Source: an uncultured Latescibacterota bacterium
GTDB lineage: Bacteria; Latescibacterota; UBA2968; UBA8231
Direction of reading: 5' to 3'
NCBI GenBank assembly: GCA_951813615.1
Contig: OX638377.1
Coordinates: 1,302,001-1,366,000, forward strand
Length of the DNA stretch: 64,000 bases
In this document: positions 33,155-42,031 of the stretch, piece by piece
Numbering within the stretch: the stretch's first letter is position 1
How the letters are laid out: each line of letters starts with the position of its first letter
Notes under the pieces: model-generated
Seen by the model: the letters and a program-made list of their open reading frames with translations, nothing else
Told to the model about the DNA's origin: nothing
Databases searched by the model: none
Position numbers and translations under genes: made by a program

Positions 33155-36100
33155 TCAATTGCCGCGATACTCGAGTACGACCTGATTGACAGGACCTTGG
33201 ATCTCCATGGTATTGACCGCTCTTGCCCGCAGCGCGTTGCTGCCTGGGCGCAGTTTCCACGCGAAAGACGGGTCGCTCTCCTGCCATGCGCCCTCGTCCA
33301 AGCTGACCTCAAAGCGGGCGAAATTGGGAATGGGACCGGACAATTGCACGGACAGGGTCGCGGTCGTCTCGGTGTCCTCTAGGTCGATCCTCGTTTTGTT
33401 CAAGGACCAGTAGAAATCCTCCGGCCGGGTGGTCTGGAGCGAATATTCCGGGTACCTCGGGTCGAGACTGTCGGTCCACCACAGATGGCCGTCCCAGTGG
33501 TACTGATTCATACCCTGTTCCAGTTCTTGGGGCTCGGAGCGGTACAGGTGGTCGTTGCGCAGCGGTATGCCGAAGCGCAGGTATAGATCGACAAACATCC
33601 GCCGCATCTGGTCTATGGGAATGGGTGGTGGGGGAATGATAGCGATATCTTCGGCCTTGTTGGTTGCGGCGCTGCGATGCATTTCGAGCGCATTGATGGG
33701 CACACCGCCCCTTTCGTACTGGAAAGCCACTTGGTGTCCTGGCAAGAGTCCCGGATCCTGGAGAATCCACTTGCCGTACTGGTCCGACCAGATCTCGGCT
33801 AGGCAGTGGTGGTCGACGATGAGGGGACGGGTATGGTACCCTAGGGCCGCGGCGCACTGGGCAAAGACAGCCGCATAGTGGGTACACATTCCCAGCGCCA
33901 GGTTCTGCGGAGCCAGTTCGAGGATCTCCAGCGCGTCCCACTGTGGGCAGTAGTTGTATTCGTTTTCGTTCCATCCTTCCCACTGCCGACGCACCCACTG
34001 GCGCAAAAGGGCGAACTTCTCCATCTCCGTTTTGCCGGGGGCGACTATTTCCTCCAACCGGTATTTTCCCCGCAGGTGGCGCATGCGGGGATGGTGTGGA
34101 TCGGCGTAGTCGAAATCGTACGAAGAGACCGCAATGGCATTGTCCGGTGCCTCGATCACCTCGATGTCCGGGTGATTTACCCCGCTGGCCCGGCTGGAAA
34201 CCTCAATAGTCACTTTTTTTATTAGGGGCGTGATGCGGGCATCCCGGCTGGAAAGGGTCGCTCGCCACTGTACAAAGCGCTGTCCGGGCAGAGTATTGGC
34301 CGAGTCGGCTGCCCGCCAGGGACTCCATTTATCTGGCGCGTACCAGGCCGTCGAGCCAGTGCGCACTGCGAACTGGACCGCGGTCGGCGGCCGCAGCTCC
34401 AGATCGGCGGACAGACGCAGGTCGCTCATCTCCACCTTGGGGGGCAGGGCATATTCTGCAGCCATATCAATTATCGGGGAAGTCAGAGTACCCTCGGGCG
34501 GATAGCCGTGGACCCGGATGCGGACGACGTACTCGCCCGAGAGATTGTTCTCGGGCCCGAGTATGTCGCTCTTCCACTCGCTGGTCCCCCCGGAAAGGCG
34601 CTTGAAACTGTTTTTGCCGGGCTTATCCGCATCGATGAGCAGAACACCCGCTCCCGAAAAGATCAGTTCGTTGCTACCTTGCTGCAGGTAGCGGCCGGGA
34701 ATGGTCTCCCGGTCCCAGCCGCCCGTGAGCATTTTTTCTCTGTTTTGAACGTGGCGGATCTCGTGCCCGTTGACTGTGATGAGCATGGGTGTTTGCTCGC
34801 TACCACCTCCGCCGAAAAAGAGGATTTCGGCTTTTTCGACTGCCGATGGTAACTCGAAGACCTTTTTTACCTCGATTTCGTCTGTCAGGGGTTCGCTGAT
34901 TTTCGAACTGCGGGCCATGGCATCGGCAAGCAGATAGGTGGGCGCTAGGCCAAGGGCACCAGAGGCAGCAGAAAAATCGATAAAACGGTCGCGGGTGCAG
35001 TTGGCGAGCGCCTCGCCCGCAAGGGTGCTTTCCCACTTGGACGGGGTGGCGCTGGCAGCGGTATAGCGCGCTTTGGTCCCCGCAGTCACCGGCGGCTCCG
35101 GCCTGTCTTGCGGGTAGTACAACAGCAGGTAACCGCGTCGCTCGCGCTCAGCGCATATAAGGGTGCCATCGGCCGTGCTGACGACCGCGCCGATATCGCC
35201 GAAGGTCCGGTGTCCTCCTTCTGGCTGCATGCCGCCCGGCCAAGTGCCCAGGTACATCCGGCGTTGGACCGGGTCAAAGGCAAACAAGCGCGGCAGCCCT
35301 CCCTCTTTGCCGCCCACGCCGTAAATCAGGCCATCCGCCCCTTGGGCTAACCCCGGGATGCGGTGCTGCCGCAGGGGCTTGCCAAAACCCTCTACCAATG
35401 CGGCTTTTGGGTCAAAGCGGAACAGATAGCCGTCTGTCGTGCCGGCGATAAAGCTGCCGTCGTCCAGTTTTACCGCGGCGTCGATGGCGGCGAATCGCCG
35501 TCGCCCCACTACAGCTGGCAATCTGGCATCGAGGGGTTTGAGGACGCCTGTGAGGGGATCCAGTTCGAGGATGCGCCCCATGTCGTCGTTGCCAGCCCCA
35601 GTGCTAGTGCCGCTGAGGTAGATCTTGCCGTTGTCTGCGGCCAGCAGGACCTTGCTGATCGGACGGGTGTGGTGGTGTTGGGGCAGGGGAACTACCTCGC
35701 CGTAGTCCTTTTGCTCCTTCAATTCGGACGACAGCGCCACGGTGAAAAGCCGCCCTCCAGGCGCGGTAAGGCCGCAGAGTATTTGCCCGGTGGCGTCGAC
35801 GGTTAGGGCCCCTACCCCGTCCGGCTCGGGAAATTCAGGCAGGGCGATCTCTGCGAGCAAGCGGCCAGCGGGCGAGTAGTGCCGGAGGGGCATGCCTAGG
35901 GCTGCTGGATCCATCAGGTGGGGTGGCGGCACTGAGTCGCGGCGTCTGAATGTGCCGGGGGTGTGGGGGCGCTGCCGCGGGCGCTCGAAGAAGAACTGCT
36001 TGTCGTATGCCCGGCGGGCACCCAGATAAATATCCCCTTCGGGTCCGAGCGCCAAGCGCGGCTCGTCCCACCACAGGGCCTCGAAGCAGTCGAGTTTTTT

Positions 36101-36346
36101 CACTGCCGTGCTGACCGGGTCAAAGCTGAACAGGCAGATTTCCTTCTTGCCGCAGGTGGCCCCAATGATCAGGCCGTCGCGCTGCCGGTGGACCATTGCA
36201 GTCACCATGCACTCATTGACGGGCAGGGCCTCGAACAGAGGGACCATTCGGGTGCTTTCTCGCTCTAGATCCAGCGCGGGTTCAGCGCCGGCCAGCAGCG
36301 GAGAAAAAGCGAAAATGGCGCAGCTTGTGAAAGTTATCCGATACAT
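33155..36346 (-). CDS. Secreted beta-propeller protein with transglutaminase-like domain
   Basis: 1063 aa with a signal peptide (about 1-21). Residues about 40-430 form a propeller-like region of YVTN/SMP-30-like repeats (LALGPEGDIYLGARRA, LTVDATGQILCGLTAP, QGADGLIYGVGGKEG). A beta-rich middle part (about 430-740) follows. A transglutaminase-like domain (about 780-900) has LGMCTHYAAVFAQCAAALGY with Cys about 821, IVDHHCLAEIWSD with the His, and WILQDPG with the Asp. The C-terminal 100 residues are Ig-like. It is the last gene of a three-gene operon. The enzyme could crosslink or cleave envelope or matrix polymers; this is inferred. Confidence 0.8.
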   Translation of the reverse strand: MYRITFTSCAIFAFSPLLAGAEPALDLERESTRMVPLFEALPVNECMVTAMVHRQRDGLIIGATCGKKEICLFSFDPVSTAVKKLDCFEALWWDEPRLALGPEGDIYLGARRAYDKQFFFERPRQRPHTPGTFRRRDSVPPPHLMDPAALGMPLRHYSPAGRLLAEIALPEFPEPDGVGALTVDATGQILCGLTAPGGRLFTVALSSELKEQKDYGEVVPLPQHHHTRPISKVLLAADNGKIYLSGTSTGAGNDDMGRILELDPLTGVLKPLDARLPAVVGRRRFAAIDAAVKLDDGSFIAGTTDGYLFRFDPKAALVEGFGKPLRQHRIPGLAQGADGLIYGVGGKEGGLPRLFAFDPVQRRMYLGTWPGGMQPEGGHRTFGDIGAVVSTADGTLICAERERRGYLLLYYPQDRPEPPVTAGTKARYTAASATPSKWESTLAGEALANCTRDRFIDFSAASGALGLAPTYLLADAMARSSKISEPLTDEIEVKKVFELPSAVEKAEILFFGGGGSEQTPMLITVNGHEIRHVQNREKMLTGGWDRETIPGRYLQQGSNELIFSGAGVLLIDADKPGKNSFKRLSGGTSEWKSDILGPENNLSGEYVVRIRVHGYPPEGTLTSPIIDMAAEYALPPKVEMSDLRLSADLELRPPTAVQFAVRTGSTAWYAPDKWSPWRAADSANTLPGQRFVQWRATLSSRDARITPLIKKVTIEVSSRASGVNHPDIEVIEAPDNAIAVSSYDFDYADPHHPRMRHLRGKYRLEEIVAPGKTEMEKFALLRQWVRRQWEGWNENEYNYCPQWDALEILELAPQNLALGMCTHYAAVFAQCAAALGYHTRPLIVDHHCLAEIWSDQYGKWILQDPGLLPGHQVAFQYERGGVPINALEMHRSAATNKAEDIAIIPPPPIPIDQMRRMFVDLYLRFGIPLRNDHLYRSEPQELEQGMNQYHWDGHLWWTDSLDPRYPEYSLQTTRPEDFYWSLNKTRIDLEDTETTATLSVQLSGPIPNFARFEVSLDEGAWQESDPSFAWKLRPGSNALRARAVNTMEIQGPVNQVVLEYRGN

Positions 36347-36352
36347 GGATGA

Positions 36353-37648
36353 TCAATCCGCGGTCAGCCGGGGAAATTCGAGGATGTAATACGGATAGGT
36401 CGCCATGATGTACAGGGTTCCATCTGGCCCTATTGCCGAGCCTTGGATCGAGCCCAGGCCATTGTGCAAATCCCGGTGTTCGGCAAACTCCGCATCGACG
36501 ACGTAACCGAGGCATTCGCCTTGGCCCCGGTGCGGATCGTAGCGCATAATCAGGGTTTGCTTCGGGTTTTGGCTCACATCCGCGGTCCAGTAGATCCGGC
36601 CCTTGGCGTCCTGTATCATGGTGTGGATGTCGCTGCTCTCGGCAAAAGGCTCGGGGACTGCATTGCAGACATAGCGCATGGGCACGACTCCGCTGTCAGC
36701 ACTGGCTAGGTCGAATTCCTGAATTTGTCTGAGGTCGCCTCCGTAGAGCTTCATGCCGCGGCGGTTGAAATCGGCCCCGAGCTTGCTGCCGCCGCCGCCA
36801 ATTACACAGGCGTACGGTTTTTCGTAGGGCGACGCGCCTGCTGGGACGCGCACTTTGTACTCGACGAGTTCATCTTTTTCCACGTCGTAGCGGGTCATCC
36901 TGCCGCGATTGGGTATCCACACATCGCCCTGGTCGTCCATGTCGATGTAGCGGCTCCAGGTGCCCACTCGCCCTTTGTCGATCACTTGGTGGGTGTCCAG
37001 CTCGTAGATGAGAAAGTGCATGCGCGGTTCGGTTTTGAAGTAGATGCGGCGGCGCTCGTGGTCGACAATGCCGTTCATCAGACCGTCCTGGGTGCGCAGG
37101 ATGCCAAGATCCTGGGCCAAGCCCGTGCGCGGGTCATAGGCGATTAAATGACCGCCGGGATAACCGCCGGCCTGTTCACCGATTTCGGGTCTGGTGGCAA
37201 ATAGTTCGTGCCCTTGCTTGGTGCCGCCGTATATGCGGCCGTCGGGGCCGATGGCCAGTTGCGTGTGCGTCTTGCCCTGGGTATTGATGTCGTACAGGTT
37301 TTCGGCGATAGTCCGGCTCAGGTCGACTACTCTCTCGATGCTGCGGTCGCGGGGGTCATAGGCCAGCCAGTCGCCGTAGTCGTAGTAGTTGGCCGTGCCC
37401 AGGTAGACCTTGCCGTCGGGGCCTGCCACGCAAGCGGTGTACCCCGATTTGTTGTTGGCGTATTCATCGGGCACCGGGGTGGCCCAGCAGAACAGCGGCT
37501 CGAGGTCGGCCACTTCGGGCTGCTGCAGGGCGGCGGGCACGGGTCCCGTGGGCATTGATCCCGTGCGGCAGGAGGCAGGGCCCGCTAGCAACCCCAGGAC
37601 CGTCAGGGCGGCGGGGAATAGCCAAAGCCATGCAGCCCAATTTTTCAT
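36353..37648 (-). CDS. Secreted/lipid-anchored beta-propeller protein
   Basis: 431 aa from the ATG at 37648. The frame is open further upstream into the oxidoreductase gene, but only this start gives a signal peptide (WAAWLWLFPAALTVLGLLAG) ending in ASC, a possible lipobox. Six or so propeller blades carry the phrases VAGPDGKVYLGTANYY, LAIGPDGRIYGGT and SAIGPDGTLYIMATYPYY. It lies 6 bases before the transglutaminase gene, whose N-terminal propeller resembles it. It is 4 bases after the oxidoreductase stop. Ligand unknown. Confidence 0.78.
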   Translation of the reverse strand: MKNWAAWLWLFPAALTVLGLLAGPASCRTGSMPTGPVPAALQQPEVADLEPLFCWATPVPDEYANNKSGYTACVAGPDGKVYLGTANYYDYGDWLAYDPRDRSIERVVDLSRTIAENLYDINTQGKTHTQLAIGPDGRIYGGTKQGHELFATRPEIGEQAGGYPGGHLIAYDPRTGLAQDLGILRTQDGLMNGIVDHERRRIYFKTEPRMHFLIYELDTHQVIDKGRVGTWSRYIDMDDQGDVWIPNRGRMTRYDVEKDELVEYKVRVPAGASPYEKPYACVIGGGGSKLGADFNRRGMKLYGGDLRQIQEFDLASADSGVVPMRYVCNAVPEPFAESSDIHTMIQDAKGRIYWTADVSQNPKQTLIMRYDPHRGQGECLGYVVDAEFAEHRDLHNGLGSIQGSAIGPDGTLYIMATYPYYILEFPRLTAD

Positions 37649-37652
37649 GGGC

Positions 37653-38840
37653 TTACTCTCCGTCGGGCGGATCGCCGAAGTCAGGTACAGGGAGGAGGGT
37701 ACCCCCCTGGAGCGCGGACTCGTGGGCGACGAGGCCGGGGAGCATGTAGCGCGCCGCATCCCAAGCGTTGTTGGGTGGAAGCTGGCCGCTGGCGCAGGCG
37801 GTGACGAAGTCGTGGACGAGGAACTGATGCGCGCCCGCGTGGCCATTGGGCAGGCCGGCGAACTCGCGCGGCAGGAGTTCGATCGGGTGAACGGCTGATG
37901 CGCCGAGGTGGGTGCCGTCGGCTGCGGTGACTTTATCCATGGGATCGTCGGGTTGGCGCGGCTGACCGGAGCAGGCAAGGAGTTGGTCCAAGTCTTCTTG
38001 TTGGGCGCGGTCTTTGGTCAGCCAACGGGCACCACTGGCGGATTGTTCGAAGCAGCCTTCGGTACCTTGGAGGATCATCTGCACGCAGCCGGGGTGGCCG
38101 ATGCGGCGGAACTCGTTGATGCGGCAGGTGCTGCCGTCGGACATTTTGTACAGGGCGCTCTGGTTGCTGAAGGGGTTTAGCCAGTCGTTGCGCTGGTAGA
38201 TGCCGTCGGCGTGCTCGTCGCGGAAGCCTTGGCAGGACACGTGCGTCATGTAGGCACCTGTAACGGAAATGATCTGACTCGTCGAGTGGGTTGGGTAATA
38301 CATCGGCGGAATGCCAGCAGTCTCGCGCCAGTTTTCTCCGCCGCGCCAGCGGGCCACGTCGTAGAGGCCGTGATCCCAGTCGTGGTAGTACTCGGCTTGG
38401 CCATAGACAATCTGGCCAAACGCGCCGCGGGCGTGCTGCTGGCGGCAGTAGAGCACGCCGGGATAGTAATAGCTGGTCTCGCCGAGCATGTACACCTTGT
38501 TGCTGCGCGCGGCGGCCGCGATCAGGTTTTCTATTTCCGCGTGGCTAATGCCGGGGGGCACGGCTGAGTACACGTGTTTGCCCGCTGCTAGGGCTTGGAC
38601 GGATTGGGGGCCGTGGAGCCAGTTTTGGGTGAAGAGGCAAACGGCGTCGATGGACGAACCACAGAGCGCGTCGAGCGAAGGGCTGGTATCGGCGATTTGG
38701 TGTTTGGCCGCGTTGCCCGCCAACTTCTCGCGGTCCAAATCGCAGAGGACGACTTGGCCGACGAGGGGATGCGCTTTGAAGAGGGGAATAAAGCTCTGGG
38801 CAAAAGCGCCCGTGCCGACGATGCCGATGCGCAAGCTCAT
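37653..38840 (-). CDS. Gfo/Idh/MocA-family oxidoreductase
   Basis: 395 aa. LRIGIVGTGAFAQSFIPLFK is the Rossmann loop; the catalytic-lysine motif is replaced by AGKHVYSAVPPGISHAEIE, so the usual EKP is missing. Later segments (GETSYYYPGVLYCRQQ, NWRETAGIPPMYYPTHSTS) are like the subgroup acting on acidic or oligomeric glycans. It starts the operon with the propeller and transglutaminase proteins. The ATG lies only 6 bases from a promoter-like -10. Confidence 0.86.
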   Translation of the reverse strand: MSLRIGIVGTGAFAQSFIPLFKAHPLVGQVVLCDLDREKLAGNAAKHQIADTSPSLDALCGSSIDAVCLFTQNWLHGPQSVQALAAGKHVYSAVPPGISHAEIENLIAAAARSNKVYMLGETSYYYPGVLYCRQQHARGAFGQIVYGQAEYYHDWDHGLYDVARWRGGENWRETAGIPPMYYPTHSTSQIISVTGAYMTHVSCQGFRDEHADGIYQRNDWLNPFSNQSALYKMSDGSTCRINEFRRIGHPGCVQMILQGTEGCFEQSASGARWLTKDRAQQEDLDQLLACSGQPRQPDDPMDKVTAADGTHLGASAVHPIELLPREFAGLPNGHAGAHQFLVHDFVTACASGQLPPNNAWDAARYMLPGLVAHESALQGGTLLPVPDFGDPPDGE

Positions 38841-38846
38841 GGGGCC

Positions 38847-38875
38847 AAGGTACGGCGGGTGGATAGGCGGCGCAA
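38847..38875 (-). promoter_or_regulatory. Promoter-like element giving a leaderless transcript
   Basis: Minus strand -35 TTGCGC (38870-38875), a 17-base spacer, -10 TACCTT (38847-38852), then 6 bases to the ATG at 38840. No Shine-Dalgarno is present. The element is conserved at 33114-33142. Confidence 0.5.
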
Positions 38876-38901
38876 TAGGCCGCAGGAGCGGTCTGATCGC
38901 G

Positions 38902-40416
38902 CTAACGGATCACTGCTAACTTGCGCGCGACCTCAGTGCCGCTGGCCTGCAAGCGATACAAGTACACCCCGGTCGCTAGATCGCCGGCTGTCCAGGTAAT
39001 GGTATGCCAGCCAGCCTCCTGGTGGCCCTTGCTTATCTGTCCGATGTGCTGACCTTGGAGATTGTACACCGCTAGATCAACTGGCCCCGCCACGGGCAGC
39101 CAAAAGCGTATCTGGGTCGAATTGTTGAAGGGATTGGGCGCATTGGCGACCAAAATCGGTGCACCGGTCGCGTCCGGCGACTCTACTTCCTCCACTGCGG
39201 TGGCCATTGCCGACTCGGGAATATCGAACTGGACGAACCACAACTCGTAGTTAGGATGAGGCCCGGCGCTGAATACCGCAGTGGGCAAGCTCGGCATCAG
39301 GCTGCCGCTGGCCGGGGAAATGCCGTGGAGGAAGAAACTGGAGACTAGGCCGTAGCTGGCCAAATCGACCAGCGGCTCCTCCTGCCAGCTATTCCCGCGA
39401 TCGTCCGATCTATAGAGTCGCAAGTCAGCCCCGTACGTGCTGGCTACCCACACGGCATGACTTCCACCGGGTCTTTGATAGGCCGCCGCCACCTGCGCAT
39501 TGCTCAGCGCTTGGCGGGTCCACGCGCCCGTATGCGGGTCGCGGACAAAGACGAACAGTTGATTGGCCTGTCCGGGAGATTGGTACTGTCCGGTGACGTA
39601 GATGTAGCCATCTAAGTCGCGCCACATGGCCTCGCCGAAAGCGATAAAATCGCCTTCGGGCGCGATCTCGACTACGACCTCGGGCTCGATTTGACCGGGG
39701 TCGCCGTAGGGCAAGTGCATGTAGAGGATGCGGTTGTAGAGCGCCCTGGGGTCGGGCTGATTGCTCACTAGCAAGTGATAACCCGTCTCATCGGGCTGAA
39801 TGACTGGGTAGAGCCAAGTCGTCCACGGCACCTCTGTTCTTTGCGCTGGCGCGAGGACGTAGGGTCCGTCCCAAGTGCCGGTGCGCAAATCGAGCATGGC
39901 CGTCTTGAAGGTATAGGTCGCTGGATCGCCGATATAGCCGATGACTAGGCGCTCATCGTACATGCCAGCACCCATGTACCCGGCCTTGCCAATGGCGTCC
40001 GGCACTTCGAGTTGCTCAAACTGGTCGATCTGTCCCGGCGCTGTGGCCCGCAGGATGACTGGCTTTTCGTTGATCTTTGGATAGATCAGGAGCAGCCGCC
40101 GTTGCTCGTCGAGCAATACCATGCCCGGCTGGTAGTTCAAGCCGTCCCACTCGTAGCCCCGGTGCCACTGCCCGTCGCGCAATTGGTAGAGCGCTCCCTG
40201 TGCCGTGGCCTGCTCCGGTCCCCACAAAGCGACCGTGTAATAATTCTCGCCATCGTACACTAACTTGGGGGCGTTGTAGCCCCAGTACGAACTAACCCAA
40301 GCCACCCCTGCGTCGATTTTAGATAGATGCACGTCGATCTCTTGTCCCGATGCCCCAACGGCATTCCACTTTAGGCAGATGACGGCTACCCATAGCCATG
40401 TGACTCGTCCTTTCAT
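38902..40416 (-). CDS. Secreted BNR/sialidase-like protein with C-terminal sorting domain
   Basis: 504 aa with a strong ribosome site (AAGGAGG) and a signal peptide (about 1-24). The middle is a propeller-like region; DLRLYRSDDRGNSWQEEPLV is an Asp-box. The last 85 residues are the FlgD-type module: NAPNPFNNSTQIRFWLPV, AVYNLQGQHIGQISKG and GVYLYRLQASGTEVARKLAV. It is probably exported and attached or released through that tag. No catalytic sialidase residues were confirmed. Confidence 0.78.
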   Translation of the reverse strand: MKGRVTWLWVAVICLKWNAVGASGQEIDVHLSKIDAGVAWVSSYWGYNAPKLVYDGENYYTVALWGPEQATAQGALYQLRDGQWHRGYEWDGLNYQPGMVLLDEQRRLLLIYPKINEKPVILRATAPGQIDQFEQLEVPDAIGKAGYMGAGMYDERLVIGYIGDPATYTFKTAMLDLRTGTWDGPYVLAPAQRTEVPWTTWLYPVIQPDETGYHLLVSNQPDPRALYNRILYMHLPYGDPGQIEPEVVVEIAPEGDFIAFGEAMWRDLDGYIYVTGQYQSPGQANQLFVFVRDPHTGAWTRQALSNAQVAAAYQRPGGSHAVWVASTYGADLRLYRSDDRGNSWQEEPLVDLASYGLVSSFFLHGISPASGSLMPSLPTAVFSAGPHPNYELWFVQFDIPESAMATAVEEVESPDATGAPILVANAPNPFNNSTQIRFWLPVAGPVDLAVYNLQGQHIGQISKGHQEAGWHTITWTAGDLATGVYLYRLQASGTEVARKLAVIR

Positions 40417-40543
40417 AGGAGCCTCCTTTGCAGCGGCACTTGACGCAAAATTCGATGGCCTAGCCTTGTATTAATTTGGCGTTAGCAAGGCCGCGCACTA
40501 TTTTGCAGCCGACCTGTCCACCCTTTTGCCTAGCTAATGTCCC

Positions 40544-41371
40544 ATGTCCAGTCCCATTGCAGCAGGCCAGCCGTACTCGTCGGAAGAAACCCAGCGCATC
40601 ATTGAGCAATTCAACCGCGACGGCTACTATCATCTAGGGCCCGTCCTCGCAGCCGACGAGGTCGAAGCCCTGCGCGAGGCCATGGCGCGCAAAGTTGCCG
40701 ATCCCCGCATCCTAAACGACGAAGCAGGCGATCACATTCGCGGCATCAGCCTCATGCGCATGTTCGAATATAGCGAGGCATTCCGCGACTTGGTAGTTCG
40801 CGAGCCGTTTGTTAGCTTGGCCGAAGCCATCTTGGGCGACAACTGCCACCTCATGTCGCAAAACGCCCTGTACACCGAGCCCGACTCCAGCAAAGTGCCC
40901 GACGGCCCCGGCGGCTGGCACCTCGACGACTTGATCCACTTTCCCCTGCCCGATGCGGTGGAACAGCACGATCCGTGCATTACCATGCCCTGCTTTGTGC
41001 TGCAAATCTTCACCCCGGTTAGCGACGTGGAAAGCATTGAATACGGCCCCACGCAGATCGTGCCCGGCAGCCACCGTGCTGGTCGCGGGCCCGCCGAGCA
41101 AGACAAACCTACATTTTGCGGGACTGGACCGATTTCCTTATTCGCCCGGGCCGGCGACGCGTATATGTTCAACAACCAGATCTGGCACCGGGGTGCTCCC
41201 AATGCCTCGGATCGCACTCGCTTCATGGCTGGCGTCACGTACAGCAAGCGCTTTATCTCCCAGCGCTTCTACCCCTTTATCGACTACCGCATGCCGCCGC
41301 ACGTGATGGAGGGAGCTTCGCCGCGTCTGCAGCGCTTGCTCGGCCGCCACGAGAAAGGGGCCTATGGCTGA
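40544..41371 (+). CDS. Phytanoyl-CoA dioxygenase family protein
   Basis: 275 aa. Iron ligands: WHLDD with His126 and Asp128, and the distal His215 in NQIWHRGAPN, followed by Arg226 for 2-oxoglutarate. The segment YGPTQIVPGSHRAGR is typical of PhyH. There is no Shine-Dalgarno; TAGCTA 7 bases before the ATG could be a -10 for a leaderless message. Substrate unknown. Confidence 0.87.
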   Translation: MSSPIAAGQPYSSEETQRIIEQFNRDGYYHLGPVLAADEVEALREAMARKVADPRILNDEAGDHIRGISLMRMFEYSEAFRDLVVREPFVSLAEAILGDNCHLMSQNALYTEPDSSKVPDGPGGWHLDDLIHFPLPDAVEQHDPCITMPCFVLQIFTPVSDVESIEYGPTQIVPGSHRAGRGPAEQDKPTFCGTGPISLFARAGDAYMFNNQIWHRGAPNASDRTRFMAGVTYSKRFISQRFYPFIDYRMPPHVMEGASPRLQRLLGRHEKGAYG

Positions 41372-41449
41372 GGTCAGATTCCGCCCGCTCTCTTACGTTG
41401 CCCATACGAACTAGCCGCTCACTCGATAGAGAACAAGCAGGGAGGATGT

Positions 41450-41851
41450 ATGACTGAAAGTGAACGCTACGAAGCAGGGCGCAGAATTCTCTCGACGATG
41501 CTCGGAGAAGCCGCTGCAGAGGCCTCTGCCAAGAAGATGCGCACACTTCATCCCGAGTTTGAGCGACTCGTGATGACGCACGTGATGCATGACCTGTACG
41601 GACGGGACGGGCTGGATATCAAGACCCGTCTGCTGTGTACGATCGCGGCCTTGACGGTTCTCGGCAGACTGGAACAGCTTGCCGTTCACATCGACCGAGC
41701 CCTTGGTTGTGGAGCCACGAAGACGGAGATTGAGGAGGTCGTGTTGCAGATGAGCGCCTTCGGAGGATTCCCGGCGACGTGGGATGCACTGACCGTTCTT
41801 CAAGGACAGGACCAAGAGTTAGATGTCCATCGCCAGCAGAACAACGGATAG
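41450..41851 (+). CDS. Carboxymuconolactone decarboxylase-like protein
   Basis: 133 aa with ribosome site GGGAGG. The AhpD/CMD helical fold is indicated by LDIKTRLLCTIAALTVLGRL and HIDRALGCGATKTEIEEVVL. The CxxC of peroxidase-type AhpD is absent, so it is nearer the decarboxylase subgroup. It follows the dioxygenase by 78 bases and may act with it. Confidence 0.82.
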   Translation: MTESERYEAGRRILSTMLGEAAAEASAKKMRTLHPEFERLVMTHVMHDLYGRDGLDIKTRLLCTIAALTVLGRLEQLAVHIDRALGCGATKTEIEEVVLQMSAFGGFPATWDALTVLQGQDQELDVHRQQNNG

Positions 41852-42031
41852 CAATCATCAGGACGGGACTATTCCCGAGGATCGAACCGCCCGAGCATGG
41901 TATGTGACGACAACCCCGTCTCCTAGGAGGCGTGCGGCAATCAGTCCATAGGGGTTGACCAAGGTTCAAATGCCTGTTCTTAATACCTATCCATTCTCTA
42001 TAGACCACCAACTCTTTCCCGGATTTTGCTC

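Noticed and set aside
33037..33312. 91-codon minus-strand ORF before the transporter as a full gene
   Set aside because: Its first two thirds overlap the end of the transglutaminase gene in another frame; only the last 22 codons, homologous to the oxidoreductase start, make sense.
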